A stretch of DNA of 64,000 bases from Cupriavidus phytohabitans. GTDB lineage: Bacteria; Pseudomonadota; Gammaproteobacteria; Burkholderiales; Burkholderiaceae. Shown piece after piece: positions 49,931-57,985 of this stretch. The position numbers and the translations under genes are program-made. The notes under the pieces are model-generated. The model had not been told where the DNA came from, made no database searches, and saw only the letters and a program-made list of their open reading frames with translations. The stretch is taken from positions 155,590 to 219,589 of the forward strand of contig NZ_AUFE01000006.1 of the NCBI RefSeq assembly GCF_000426345.1, in the 5' to 3' direction. How positions within the stretch are numbered: position 1 is the stretch's first letter; every line of letters begins with the position of its first letter.

Positions 49931-49948
49931 AAAACAGAGGAGTGAATC

Positions 49949-50134
49949 ATGCAAAACCTGACCACCATGTTCAAGCAATTTATCCGCGACGAAGAAGGCG
50001 TGACGGCCATCGAATACGGCCTGATCGCGGCCCTGATTGCGGTCGTCATCATCGCCGCAGTCAAGCTCGTCGGCTCGGAGTTGGACAAGACCTTCGACAA
50101 GATCGGCTCGGAACTCCAGACCGCCAACGGCTGA
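49949..50134 (+). CDS. flp1: Flp-type Tad pilin (major)
   Basis: A 61-residue prepilin that TadV cleaves and the Tad machine polymerises into adhesive Flp pili. A short basic/acidic leader (MQNLTTMFKQFIRDEEG) ends in Gly; processing is expected before VTAIEYGLIAALIAVVII, with the conserved Glu and Tyr of Flp pilins. The hydrophobic helix is followed by a polar tail. AGAGGAG lies 6 bases upstream of the ATG. The first gene of the locus, so likely the most highly expressed. Confidence 0.95.
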   Translation: MQNLTTMFKQFIRDEEGVTAIEYGLIAALIAVVIIAAVKLVGSELDKTFDKIGSELQTANG

Positions 50135-50222
50135 TAAGCACGCAACGGGTGTACGCATAACCGTCTTTACGGGCATGCGTACGCCTTGCGGTACGAACCT
50201 CATCAGTGACACAGGAGACGCC

Positions 50223-50399
50223 ATGTCCTCGAAGTTCAACATGATCGTAAAGGACCTGTTGCAAGACGACCAAGGCGTCTCCTCTATCGAATACGCACTG
50301 CTCGGCATGCTGATTGCGGTGGCCATCATCGGATCGGTGTTCAAGGTCAGCGGCGCAGTGAAAGAAATGTACGAGCTGATCGCCACTAGCATGCCATGA
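50223..50399 (+). CDS. flp2: Flp-type Tad pilin (second copy)
   Basis: A 58-residue prepilin with the same plan as flp1: leader ending in QDDQG, then VSSIEYALLGMLIAVAIIG. It differs in the leader, the tail and the residues before Glu (SS versus TA), so the two are old paralogues rather than a recent duplication. It could be a minor or alternative subunit. An ACAGGAGACG ribosome site precedes ATG 50223, and its stop overlaps an ATG (ATGA at 50396) of the next frame. Confidence 0.92.
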   Translation: MSSKFNMIVKDLLQDDQGVSSIEYALLGMLIAVAIIGSVFKVSGAVKEMYELIATSMP

Positions 50400-50455
50400 G
50401 GCATTCGCCTAGCAATTCTCTGACAACTCGCCCCCAACCTTCAAGCCGATACGCC

Positions 50456-50989
50456 ATGCAAGCCGCCACCGCACTCGCCTCCCTCGTAGACCCTGCCACG
50501 ATCGGCATCGTGCTGACCGCCGCGGCCATCGACCTGGACCGGCGCCGCATTCCCAACTGGCTGACGTTCGGCGCCTGGATCGCCGCGCTGCCAGTGCAGA
50601 TGACCATTCATGGCCTCACCACCGGCTCGCTCGCATGGCTGTATGGCTGGCTGGTGGGCCTGGCCCTGTTTCTGCCCTTCTACCTGCTGCGCGGCATGGC
50701 CGCCGGCGACGTCAAGCTGCTGGCAGCCGTGGGCGCCTGGCTTGGCGCGGCCATGGTCGTTAACGTTGCACTTGCGACCTGCGTGATAGGTGGCGTGTGG
50801 GCGCTGGTGCAGCTTCTCATCACCAGACAAACGCTGGTGACCTTCTCAAGGGTGAGCTACATGCTCAGCGTGGCGATCCAACGCCGTGCGAGGCCGGTTC
50901 AGCCTGAAGCTGAAGCATCCGCTGGCTCGATACCCTACGGCGTCGCCATCGCCGCTGGCACGCTTGCAATGCTCTTTGCCGGCACATGA
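50456..50989 (+). CDS. tadV: Tad prepilin peptidase
   Basis: A 177-residue inner-membrane aspartic peptidase that trims Flp and TadE/F prepilins. The A24A-type catalytic aspartates lie in AAIDLDRRRIPNWL and GMAAGDVKLLAAVG; five or so helices surround them. It lacks the methyltransferase half of PilD, as expected for TadV. I start it at ATG 50456, where the hydrophobic N-terminus begins; an earlier ATG (50396) overlapping the flp2 stop would add a 20-residue polar tail and is possible. Confidence 0.88.
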   Translation: MQAATALASLVDPATIGIVLTAAAIDLDRRRIPNWLTFGAWIAALPVQMTIHGLTTGSLAWLYGWLVGLALFLPFYLLRGMAAGDVKLLAAVGAWLGAAMVVNVALATCVIGGVWALVQLLITRQTLVTFSRVSYMLSVAIQRRARPVQPEAEASAGSIPYGVAIAAGTLAMLFAGT

Positions 50990-51065
50990 AAACCAATACG
51001 ACAGCGCAGCAGCACGACGCGCCTTGAAGCGCCAGGACACCAGATCAGCAAACGGGGGGAAGGCA

Positions 51066-52481
51066 ATGAATGAGTACCACGACACGGATCTCGCCACGCG
51101 GCACATCGAACCCGTCGCGACAGCCAGGAATACCCCCGACCACGGCACGGTGCCTCCGTCCCCCTGGCACGTCCTGCCTCGCACCATCGCCGACACCGGC
51201 CTGGAAGTGGCATTGCTGCTGAGCCTGCTGATGAAGGCCGCTTACCAGCACCGCACCGTCACGCTGGCTGTGCTGACTGACACGCTGAAACTGCCGGGCA
51301 CCGTGGTCAACGAGGTCGCCGCCGTTGCGGTACGCGAGCGACTGCTGGAGATCGCCCACCGTGGCGCCAGCGACCTGGACGTTCGCTTCCGGCTGACGGA
51401 CGCCGGCTATGCCCGCGCGGCCGAAGCCTCGGCGCGCTGCAGCTACGTCGGCGCCGCGCCGGTCACGCTGGATGCTTACGTCCAGGCGGTGAAGCGCCAC
51501 TCCGTCGGCCAGGCATCGGTGACCAAGGCCGACGTCACCGCGGCCTTCCATGACCTGGTGATCCCGGCCCACCTGCTGGATGCCATCGGCATGTCGCTGA
51601 ATACCTGCCGGGCCCTGATGATCTACGGGCCCGCCGGCAGCGGCAAGACCTACCTGGCGCAGCGCCTGGGAATGCTGCTGCCGGGCGCGGTGCCGGTGCC
51701 GCATGCCATTACCGTGGCCGGTGAAATCATCCAGGTATTCGACCCGCTGGTCCATGTTCCCTGCGATGACAGCGAAGGCTCGCTGGCACGCCGTTCGCTG
51801 GACCGCCGCTGGATCCTCTGCCACCGCCCGGTGGTGCTGTCCGGCGGAGAGCTGACGCTGTCCATGCTGGACCTGCGCCACGACCCCGTCGCCGGCTTCT
51901 ACCAGGCGCCGCCGCACATGAAGGCGAACAACGGCATCTACATCATCGACGACCTGGGCCGCCAGCTGGTTGGCGTCACCGACCTGCTGAACCGCTGGAT
52001 CGTGCCGCTGGACCGCAACGTCGACATGTTCACGCTGCAGACAGGCGTGCGCTTCTCTGTGCCGTTCGACGTCTGGCCGGTGTTCTCGAGCAACCTTGAA
52101 CCGGCGGCCCTCGGCGACGATGCCTTCCTGCGCCGGCTCGGCAGCAAGCTCTACGTGGGTGCGCTGTCGGTGGACGACTATCGCGAGGTGTACCAGCGCA
52201 CGGCCGCCGAATACGGACTGGCCAGCAGTGAAGCCGTGTTCGACTTCCTTGTCGACAGCCTGCACTACGCCAGCGATACGCCCCTGTTCGCCTGCATCCC
52301 GCGAGACCTGCTGCGCCTGGTGGCCTCCGGCGTGCACTACCACGGCGCCGCGCCCCAAGTTACCGAGGAAGGTCTGGTGGCGGCCTGGCAGGGCTACTAC
52401 GGGCTACGCACTTCGCCCGAAGGAATGCCAAAGGCAGGTAGCGCCCGCCGCTGGTCAGACAACCATCGCGCCGCGAGCTGA
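51066..52481 (+). CDS. AAA+ ATPase with winged-helix-like N-terminus, embedded in the Tad locus
   Basis: A 471-residue ATPase unlike the standard Tad parts. Residues about 40-115 look like a winged helix (LEVALLLSLLMKAAYQHRTV, LPGTVVNEVAAVAVRERLLE). The AAA+ core has Walker A GPAGSGKT (188-195), Walker B IYIIDD (291-296), a sensor-1 Asn in VFSSNLEP (about 343) and an arginine-finger candidate in FLRRLGSK. The region between Walker A and B is unusually rich in conserved-looking Cys/Asp (VPCDDSEGSLARRSLDRRWILC). It sits between tadV and rcpC on the same strand, 76 bases after tadV, so it should be co-expressed. The role is unknown: perhaps remodelling or regulating pilus assembly. The family call (AAA+) is secure, function is not. 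Confidence 0.8.
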   Translation: MNEYHDTDLATRHIEPVATARNTPDHGTVPPSPWHVLPRTIADTGLEVALLLSLLMKAAYQHRTVTLAVLTDTLKLPGTVVNEVAAVAVRERLLEIAHRGASDLDVRFRLTDAGYARAAEASARCSYVGAAPVTLDAYVQAVKRHSVGQASVTKADVTAAFHDLVIPAHLLDAIGMSLNTCRALMIYGPAGSGKTYLAQRLGMLLPGAVPVPHAITVAGEIIQVFDPLVHVPCDDSEGSLARRSLDRRWILCHRPVVLSGGELTLSMLDLRHDPVAGFYQAPPHMKANNGIYIIDDLGRQLVGVTDLLNRWIVPLDRNVDMFTLQTGVRFSVPFDVWPVFSSNLEPAALGDDAFLRRLGSKLYVGALSVDDYREVYQRTAAEYGLASSEAVFDFLVDSLHYASDTPLFACIPRDLLRLVASGVHYHGAAPQVTEEGLVAAWQGYYGLRTSPEGMPKAGSARRWSDNHRAAS

Positions 52482-52531
52482 ACGGTAGCAGCCAACGCGG
52501 ACACCATTCGGAATTTCTGGGGAGAGTCATC

Positions 52532-53374
52532 ATGAAAAACATGCGCGCAATCCTGATGCTGCTGATTGCCCTGGTCGCCGGCGTGGCGGCAGTGGTGTCG
52601 GCGTCGCGATGGCTGGTGCAGCAGTCATCGAGCTCAGTCAGGCAAGTGGTGGTCGCCGCCAACGACCTGAACCTGGGGCAACCGCTCAACGGCAGCCAGC
52701 TGCAGCTGGTCAGTTGGCCGGCAGGCAGCGTTCCGCCCGGTTCATTCCAGGACCTGAAAGCACTGGAGGGCCGCGTGATCCGCACCAGCCTCCAGCGCGG
52801 CGAGCCGGTCCTCGATGCCAAGCTGGCGCCGATCGGCACCAAGGGCGGACTGTCCGCGGTCATCAATGACGGCAAGCGCGCAATCACGGTTCGCGTCAAC
52901 GACGTGGTGGGTGTTGCCGGCTTCGCGCTGCCGGGCAACTACGTCGACGTGATCGTCAACACGAATGAAGAAGCGCGCAACGCCCAGAACAGCAACATCT
53001 CCAAGATCGTGCTGGAGAAGATCCTGGTGCTGGCGGTAGCGCAACAGGTCAGCCGTGACGACACCCAGCCCAAGGTGGTGAATGCCGTCACGCTGGAAGT
53101 GACGCCCGAGCAGGCCGAGAAGCTCGACGTGGCCCGCAGTGTCGGCACGCTGTCGCTGGTGCTGCGCAACCAGATGGACGTCGCGGACATCAACACTGGC
53201 GGCGCCACCAAGGGCACGCTGCTGGGCAAGACACCCGAAGCGCCGGCCGTCAAGGTCGTGACCCAGACGGCCACACGCACCGTGGTGAAAACCCGCACGG
53301 TCGCAGCGCAGCCCGCGCGTGGCAACTGCATCGGCGTGCTGGCAGGCATGCAGGGCGGCGTCGAATGCTTCTGA
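52532..53374 (+). CDS. rcpC: Tad pilus assembly protein RcpC/CpaB
   Basis: A 280-residue envelope protein with an N-terminal helix (AILMLLIALVAGVAAVVSAS) and two SAF/CpaB-type beta domains: VVVAANDLNLGQPLNGSQL, GRVIRTSLQRGEPVLDAKL and a long RcpC region with NDVVGVAGFALPGNYVDVIV. It works with the RcpA secretin; the SAF domain may bind cell-wall glycan, as proposed for family members. GGGGAGAG ribosome site before ATG 52532. Confidence 0.92.
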   Translation: MKNMRAILMLLIALVAGVAAVVSASRWLVQQSSSSVRQVVVAANDLNLGQPLNGSQLQLVSWPAGSVPPGSFQDLKALEGRVIRTSLQRGEPVLDAKLAPIGTKGGLSAVINDGKRAITVRVNDVVGVAGFALPGNYVDVIVNTNEEARNAQNSNISKIVLEKILVLAVAQQVSRDDTQPKVVNAVTLEVTPEQAEKLDVARSVGTLSLVLRNQMDVADINTGGATKGTLLGKTPEAPAVKVVTQTATRTVVKTRTVAAQPARGNCIGVLAGMQGGVECF

Positions 53375-53440
53375 CCGCGTCTCGCACGACGTTCAACGAA
53401 TTCTGATCTGCATCACCGCTTCTCCGGGGGGAGATTCAAA

Positions 53441-55318
53441 ATGAACCAGAAAAGATCCGACGCCGCAGGCGGCACCCGTACCCTGGTGCTTGCCGCCATC
53501 CTCTTCACCCCGCTGGCCGCCGCGGCGCAGGCCGCCATGGAGGCGGGCATCGTGACCAAGGCCACTGCGCCGGCCGCCGCCAAGGCACCCGCGGCACCGA
53601 TGCAGATGACCATCAGCATGACGCCAGGCGCCCCGACCACGGTGGCCCAGAGCTCGGCGCAGGCACCCGCGCCGGCCGCCGACGCGCGCGGCCCCAACTG
53701 CGTCGGCGCGATCCGCAGCGAATCCAGCGTGATGGTGCCGGTCGGCAAGTCGCAGCTGATCTCGCTGCAGGAGCCGGTGCGCAACCGCACGCTGGGCAAT
53801 CCCAATGTCGTGCAGGCGACCATGGTGTCGCCCCAGACGCTCTACGTGCTGGGCCGCAGCGTGGGCACGACAAACATGATCGTGCAAGGGCGCAGCGGCG
53901 CCTGCACCATCATCAACGTCGTGGTCAATGCCGATGCCGGCGGCCTGCAGACGTCTCTCGCCCAGCTCCTGCCTGGGGAGCCTGGCATCCGGGTGATGAC
54001 CGCTGCCGATAACCTCGTGCTGACCGGCAGCGTCACCAATGCCCAGTCGGCCCAGCAGGCGATGGACATTGCCCAGGCGTATGCCAACGCGGCACAAGGC
54101 ACCGACGGCAAGAACGGGGACAAGAAAGGCGGCGTGCTCAACATGCTGTCCGTCGACAGCCCGCAGCAGGTGATGCTGGAAGTGAAGGTGGCCGAGGTAT
54201 CCAAGACGCTGCTCAACCAGCTGGGTTCCGCGGTCAACCTGCAGGGCGGCTTCGGCTCCTGGACAGGTGGTGTGGTGACGTCGCTGCTGACCGGCGCTTC
54301 GGGGGCAATCTTCGGCAGCAAGGCCAACAACCTGCCGTTCGAATTCGCCATCGACGCGCAGAAGAACGACAGCCTGGTCAAGATCCTGGCCGAGCCCAAC
54401 CTGGTCACCATCAGCGGCCAGGAGGCCAGCTTCCTCGCCGGCGGCAAGATCTATATCCCGGTGGCGCAGGCCAATGTGCTGAACGGGGCAGGCACGGTCA
54501 CGCTGCAGGAAGAAGAGTTCGGCGTGGGTCTGAAGTTCACGCCCACCGTGCTGGCAAACGGCCGCATCCACCTGAAGGTGTCGCCGGAAGTGTCCGAGCT
54601 GTCGCCCACGGGTGCCACGATCCGCGGCGGCACGCTGGCCGGACAGACCATCCTGCCGGTCATCACCACCCGCCGCGCCTCCACCACCGTGCAGATGCGC
54701 GATGGCGAAAGCTTCGCCATCGGCGGGCTGCTGACCGACAGCGCGCGCGGCTCGCTCAAGGCGCTGCCGGGTGCGGGCGAGGTGCCGGTTCTGGGCACGC
54801 TGTTCCGCAGCACGCAGTACCAGCAGGACCTGACCGAACTGGTGTTCGTCATCACGCCGCGCCTGGTCAAGCCGATGCAGTCCAACAACTACCCGCTGCC
54901 GACTGACAGCTTCTCCACGCCAAATCCGCTGTCGCTGTACTTCATGGGCAATATGGAAGGCAGTGGCAAGCCCGCGCCGCAGCCCGCGCCGGCCCCCTCG
55001 CAGCCTGCCGCGCCGGCCGCCGCACCTGTCACGCCGCCGACGGCGCCACGCAGCGAGGGCACGCCCACGTCGGTCTCGATGGTGCCGACGGGCCGCCCGC
55101 TGGACCCCCCGGCAACTGCCGGATCGTCAGGAGCGCAGGCAGCCGCGACCGCGATGCCTCGGAGCTCCGGCGCGCCGGAACCGGCCCAACCAGCTGCTCG
55201 CAATATCGCCGCCGCACCACCTGCCGAGGACACCGCCGCGCGCATCGCCCGCATCGAAGCCACCGCCGCGCGCCTGGCACAGGCACGAGCCACCGGCACC
55301 GCCGCGGGCGGCAACTGA
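53441..55318 (+). CDS. rcpA: Tad outer-membrane secretin RcpA/CpaC
   Basis: A 625-residue secretin forming the outer-membrane pore of the Tad pilus. Order: signal peptide (LVLAAILFTPLAAAAQA), an Ala/Pro spacer, the pilus N-terminal domain (SQLISLQEPVRNRTLGNPNV ... TLYVLGRSVGTTNMIV), a BON-like segment (VMTAADNLVLTGSVTNAQSA), then the secretin core with EFGVGLKFTPTVLANGRIHL and VQMRDGESFAIGGLL. After about residue 500 there is an unusual about 125-residue Pro/Ala-rich tail (KPAPQPAPAPSQPAAPAAAP) ending in a short helix. ATG 53441 follows GGGGGGAG. Confidence 0.93.
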   Translation: MNQKRSDAAGGTRTLVLAAILFTPLAAAAQAAMEAGIVTKATAPAAAKAPAAPMQMTISMTPGAPTTVAQSSAQAPAPAADARGPNCVGAIRSESSVMVPVGKSQLISLQEPVRNRTLGNPNVVQATMVSPQTLYVLGRSVGTTNMIVQGRSGACTIINVVVNADAGGLQTSLAQLLPGEPGIRVMTAADNLVLTGSVTNAQSAQQAMDIAQAYANAAQGTDGKNGDKKGGVLNMLSVDSPQQVMLEVKVAEVSKTLLNQLGSAVNLQGGFGSWTGGVVTSLLTGASGAIFGSKANNLPFEFAIDAQKNDSLVKILAEPNLVTISGQEASFLAGGKIYIPVAQANVLNGAGTVTLQEEEFGVGLKFTPTVLANGRIHLKVSPEVSELSPTGATIRGGTLAGQTILPVITTRRASTTVQMRDGESFAIGGLLTDSARGSLKALPGAGEVPVLGTLFRSTQYQQDLTELVFVITPRLVKPMQSNNYPLPTDSFSTPNPLSLYFMGNMEGSGKPAPQPAPAPSQPAAPAAAPVTPPTAPRSEGTPTSVSMVPTGRPLDPPATAGSSGAQAAATAMPRSSGAPEPAQPAARNIAAAPPAEDTAARIARIEATAARLAQARATGTAAGGN

Positions 55319-55344
55319 ACCGCCGCGCCCACAGGAGAACGATC

Positions 55345-55683
55345 ATGAGCAAGAAGCCCAACCTTTCGCGCGGCGCCACCACGCTGGTGCTCGGCAGCCT
55401 GGCCTGCCTCACGCTGTCGGCCTGCATGACCTCGACGCCGGTGTGGGACGGCCAGCGCGGCGTCGCACTCGCCACGGTCACGCAAATGCAGATCATTAAT
55501 CCCGATGCGCCTGCGGGGCTGCCCACTGTCACGGGTGCGGACGGCAAGACCGCGGTGGCTGCGATGAGGAACTTCGACCGTTCGCTGGCCAACGGCACGC
55601 AAGGCAGCTCGCCCTCCATGACGATCGACTTCGGCGCCAGCGGCTACGGCGGCGTCGGCATGTCAGGTGGCGGGTCGCGCTGA
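55345..55683 (+). CDS. Tad-locus lipoprotein (CpaD/RcpB position)
   Basis: A 112-residue lipoprotein: signal segment TTLVLGSLACLTLSAC with lipobox LSAC, then a short polar domain ending GYGGVGMSGGGSR. It occupies the place of RcpB/CpaD, the lipoprotein that helps the secretin, but is much shorter than CpaD and has no clear similarity I can see. ACAGGAGAAC ribosome site. The role in secretin placement is inferred from position. Confidence 0.75.
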   Translation: MSKKPNLSRGATTLVLGSLACLTLSACMTSTPVWDGQRGVALATVTQMQIINPDAPAGLPTVTGADGKTAVAAMRNFDRSLANGTQGSSPSMTIDFGASGYGGVGMSGGGSR

Positions 55684-55708
55684 TCCGAGCAAACCACGGA
55701 GAGCCGAT

Positions 55709-56971
55709 ATGTCACGCCCTACCACCTACCGGGGCCGACGGACGACCTGGCGCAAGCGGCAGCGTGGCGCAATCGCCATCATCGTCGGTCTGTCGCTGGC
55801 CGTTCTGATTGGCTTCGTCGGGCTGGCGCTCGACCTGGGCAAGCTCTATGTGACCAAGAGCGAGCTGCAGAACAGCGTCGATGCCTGCGCGCTGGCCGCC
55901 GCGCGCGACGTCACGGGGGCCACACCCCTGCTCGTGTCGGAGGCGGCGGGCCTCGCCACCGGCACGAGCAATGCTGCCATGTTCCAGAACGAGGCAGTGA
56001 AAATGGTCAAGGATCTCAATGTCTCGTACAGCGACAACGCTGACGGCACCTACTACACCAAGGACAGCGTGCCATACGCGCTGGACAAGGTGAAGTACGT
56101 CAAGTGCACCGCCGAGCGCACGGATATTGCCCACTGGTTCATCCAGATCCTTAACCTGCTGCCCGGCATCGACATCCAGCCCAGTACCGTGAACGCAATG
56201 GCCGTGGCCACCACAACCAGCGCGCAGACAGCCTGTGCCATCCCGGTCTATATCTGCACGCCGCCCACCTCGAATCCCCCAAAGACTGCGTACAACAAGG
56301 GCGATTGGATCAAATCCAAGGTCGATCCGAAGGATCCGTATGGCCCCGGCAGTTTTGGCTGGGCTGACCTGTCGCCTCCGGGAGGTGGTGCTTCCGAGCT
56401 GGCGGGCCTGCTTGCCGGAAGCGGACAGTGCGACCTGCCGGCAGTGGGTTCCAAAGTTGGTGAACCAGGCGATATCGCGTCGCTGATCGCGGCGTGGAAT
56501 ACCCGCTTCGGCATCTATACCGGCTCTTACAAGGGCCCGACTGACGGGACGCCGGACTTTACCGGCTATGCCTACAGCGTCACCACATGGAATCCGCCGA
56601 ACGGCGGCAACGCCTACGCCGACTTCATCCAGAAGCGAGGAGCCAACGCGCCATACCAGACGGACGCGAATAGCGGCTTGACCACCAAGGGCACGGAATC
56701 GACACAGGCGGTGCACAAGGCCGGCGCTGACCGCAGGCTGGTTCATGTACCGATGGTGGATTGCACCGAATTCGCCTCGACCAAGCTGGCCAAGGTGGTC
56801 TCCTGGAACTGCATGCTGATGGTGCAGCCAATGCAGGAGCCCAGCGCAAAGGATGTGGTTAACCTCGAATATCTGGGCAATTCGAACGACCCCACCAGCC
56901 CTTGCGCAACACAGGGTGTGCCTGGCTCCGATACGGGTTCTGGTCCCCGCGTGCCGGTGCTGGTGCAATAG
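55709..56971 (+). CDS. TadG-like pilus assembly protein
   Basis: A 420-residue protein with the Tad_N/TadG-like start: basic residues, then RGAIAIIVGLSLAVLIGFVGLALDLGKLYVTKSEL and the conserved DACALAAARDV. The large C-terminal part is periplasmic, rich in Cys, Pro and Gly (QTACAIPVYICTPPTS, GPGSFGWADLSPPGGG, MVDCTEFASTK), and I see no metal-binding or von Willebrand motif. Such proteins are pseudopilin-like or anchoring components. ATG 55709 follows CGGAGAG. Just ahead of the two TadE/F-like genes. Confidence 0.85.
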   Translation: MSRPTTYRGRRTTWRKRQRGAIAIIVGLSLAVLIGFVGLALDLGKLYVTKSELQNSVDACALAAARDVTGATPLLVSEAAGLATGTSNAAMFQNEAVKMVKDLNVSYSDNADGTYYTKDSVPYALDKVKYVKCTAERTDIAHWFIQILNLLPGIDIQPSTVNAMAVATTTSAQTACAIPVYICTPPTSNPPKTAYNKGDWIKSKVDPKDPYGPGSFGWADLSPPGGGASELAGLLAGSGQCDLPAVGSKVGEPGDIASLIAAWNTRFGIYTGSYKGPTDGTPDFTGYAYSVTTWNPPNGGNAYADFIQKRGANAPYQTDANSGLTTKGTESTQAVHKAGADRRLVHVPMVDCTEFASTKLAKVVSWNCMLMVQPMQEPSAKDVVNLEYLGNSNDPTSPCATQGVPGSDTGSGPRVPVLVQ

Positions 56972-56980
56972 GAGCGAATC

Positions 56981-57508
56981 ATGGAGCGATGCAGACAGCG
57001 CAGGCGCAGTCAGCACAATCGGCGCAATCGGCGCGGAGTGGTCGCTGTGGAATTCGCAATGGTCCTGGTGCCGTTGCTTCTGCTGGTGAGCGGGGTTGCG
57101 GAGTACGGCCGCGCCATCTACCAGTACAACGCCCTGACCAAGGCCACGCGCGACGCCGCACGCTTCCTGTCGCAGTATGCGCCCAGCGAGCCTAACTATC
57201 CGGTGGCGCAGGCAAAGTGCATGGCCGTCTATGGCAAGACGGTCTGCGAAGGCGACGTATTGGTGAAAGGCCTCAGCACCTCGATGGTGGTCGTCTGCGA
57301 CCGTGTCGACGCAAGCGGCTGTGGCGGCAAGCAGTTCGCCAACGTCCCCATCTACGAGGACGGCGACAGTTCGGGCGTGCAGGCGGGCACCATCAACCTG
57401 GTCGAGGTAAAGATATCGGGTTATGCATATTCGCCAATCCAGACCTACATCAAGGTCGGCAACCTCGCGTTCTCCGATATCGCGACAGTGATGAGGCAAG
57501 TGCTATGA
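56981..57508 (+). CDS. tadE: TadE-like pseudopilin
   Basis: A 175-residue minor pilin. A basic leader (RQRRRSQHNRRNRRG) precedes VVAVEFAMVLVPLLLLVSGVAEYGRAIYQYNALTKATRDAAR, the TadE hallmark with Glu at +5 after the predicted cleavage and a following amphipathic helix. The C-terminal periplasmic part has four cysteines (AKCMAVYGKTVCEGD, VVVCDRVDASGCGG), likely forming disulfides. Its stop overlaps the next ATG (ATGA), so the two pseudopilins are coupled. Confidence 0.9.
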   Translation: MERCRQRRRSQHNRRNRRGVVAVEFAMVLVPLLLLVSGVAEYGRAIYQYNALTKATRDAARFLSQYAPSEPNYPVAQAKCMAVYGKTVCEGDVLVKGLSTSMVVVCDRVDASGCGGKQFANVPIYEDGDSSGVQAGTINLVEVKISGYAYSPIQTYIKVGNLAFSDIATVMRQVL

Positions 57509-57963
57509 CTTCGCTTCGAGCCACCCGCTTGTGTCGGCAAGAGGCCGGCGCCACCGCGATCGAGTTCGCCATCGTTGCCAGCATTTTCTTCATGCTGCTG
57601 ATCGGCATTGCCGAATTCTCGCGCGTGCTGTTCTACTGGAATACCGCTGGCGAGGCGACCCGGCTGGGCGCACGCATCGCCGCAGTGTGCGACGCCAAGG
57701 ACGCGACCATCAAGGAGAGGATGACCAAGCTGATGCCGAAGCTACAGGCCACCAATATCCAGATCGGCTACGAGCCAAGCGGCTGCGACGCCGACGCCGA
57801 CGCTGCCCGCAGCACGTGCCGCTCGGTCACCGTCAGCGTGGCCAACGTCTCGGTCAAGACCTTTATTCCGGTCGTGCCAATCACGCTGGCCATGCCTTCG
57901 TTCACGACTACGCTGCCGCGGGAAAGCCTGAACTCCTCAACCGGCGGCAAGATCTGCAATTAG
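57505..57963 (+). CDS. TadE/TadF-like pseudopilin
   Basis: A 152-residue minor pilin. Leader LCRQEAGATAIEFAIVASIFFMLLIGIAEFSRVLFYWNTAGEATRLGAR (quoted in parts: ATAIEFAIVASIFFMLL) has the TadE signature Glu and the helix. The C-terminal part has Cys pairs (AVCDAKDA, SGCDADADAARSTCRS). The start ATG 57505 overlaps the tadE stop by four bases. Second of two TadE/F-like genes; which of E or F it represents cannot be decided. Confidence 0.9.
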   Translation: MTSLRATRLCRQEAGATAIEFAIVASIFFMLLIGIAEFSRVLFYWNTAGEATRLGARIAAVCDAKDATIKERMTKLMPKLQATNIQIGYEPSGCDADADAARSTCRSVTVSVANVSVKTFIPVVPITLAMPSFTTTLPRESLNSSTGGKICN

Positions 57964-57985
57964 CACGCATAACCAGGAGCACACC

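Larger units (their letters stand above)
48784..49948. other. Long non-coding interval upstream of flp1
   Basis: About 1.17 kb between the divergent glycosyltransferase and Tad genes. Weak open frames (for example 49615-49872, 85 codons, Cys/Arg-rich) have no family features. It contains GTTGCA/TGCAAC half-sites (49086-49114), GG-N10-GC steps reminiscent of sigma-54 promoters (49503-49517, 49526-49540), a palindrome CTGAGATCTCAG (49869-49880) and GTGAACGTTCAC (49919-49930). Likely a large control region or an unannotated RNA. Confidence 0.55.
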
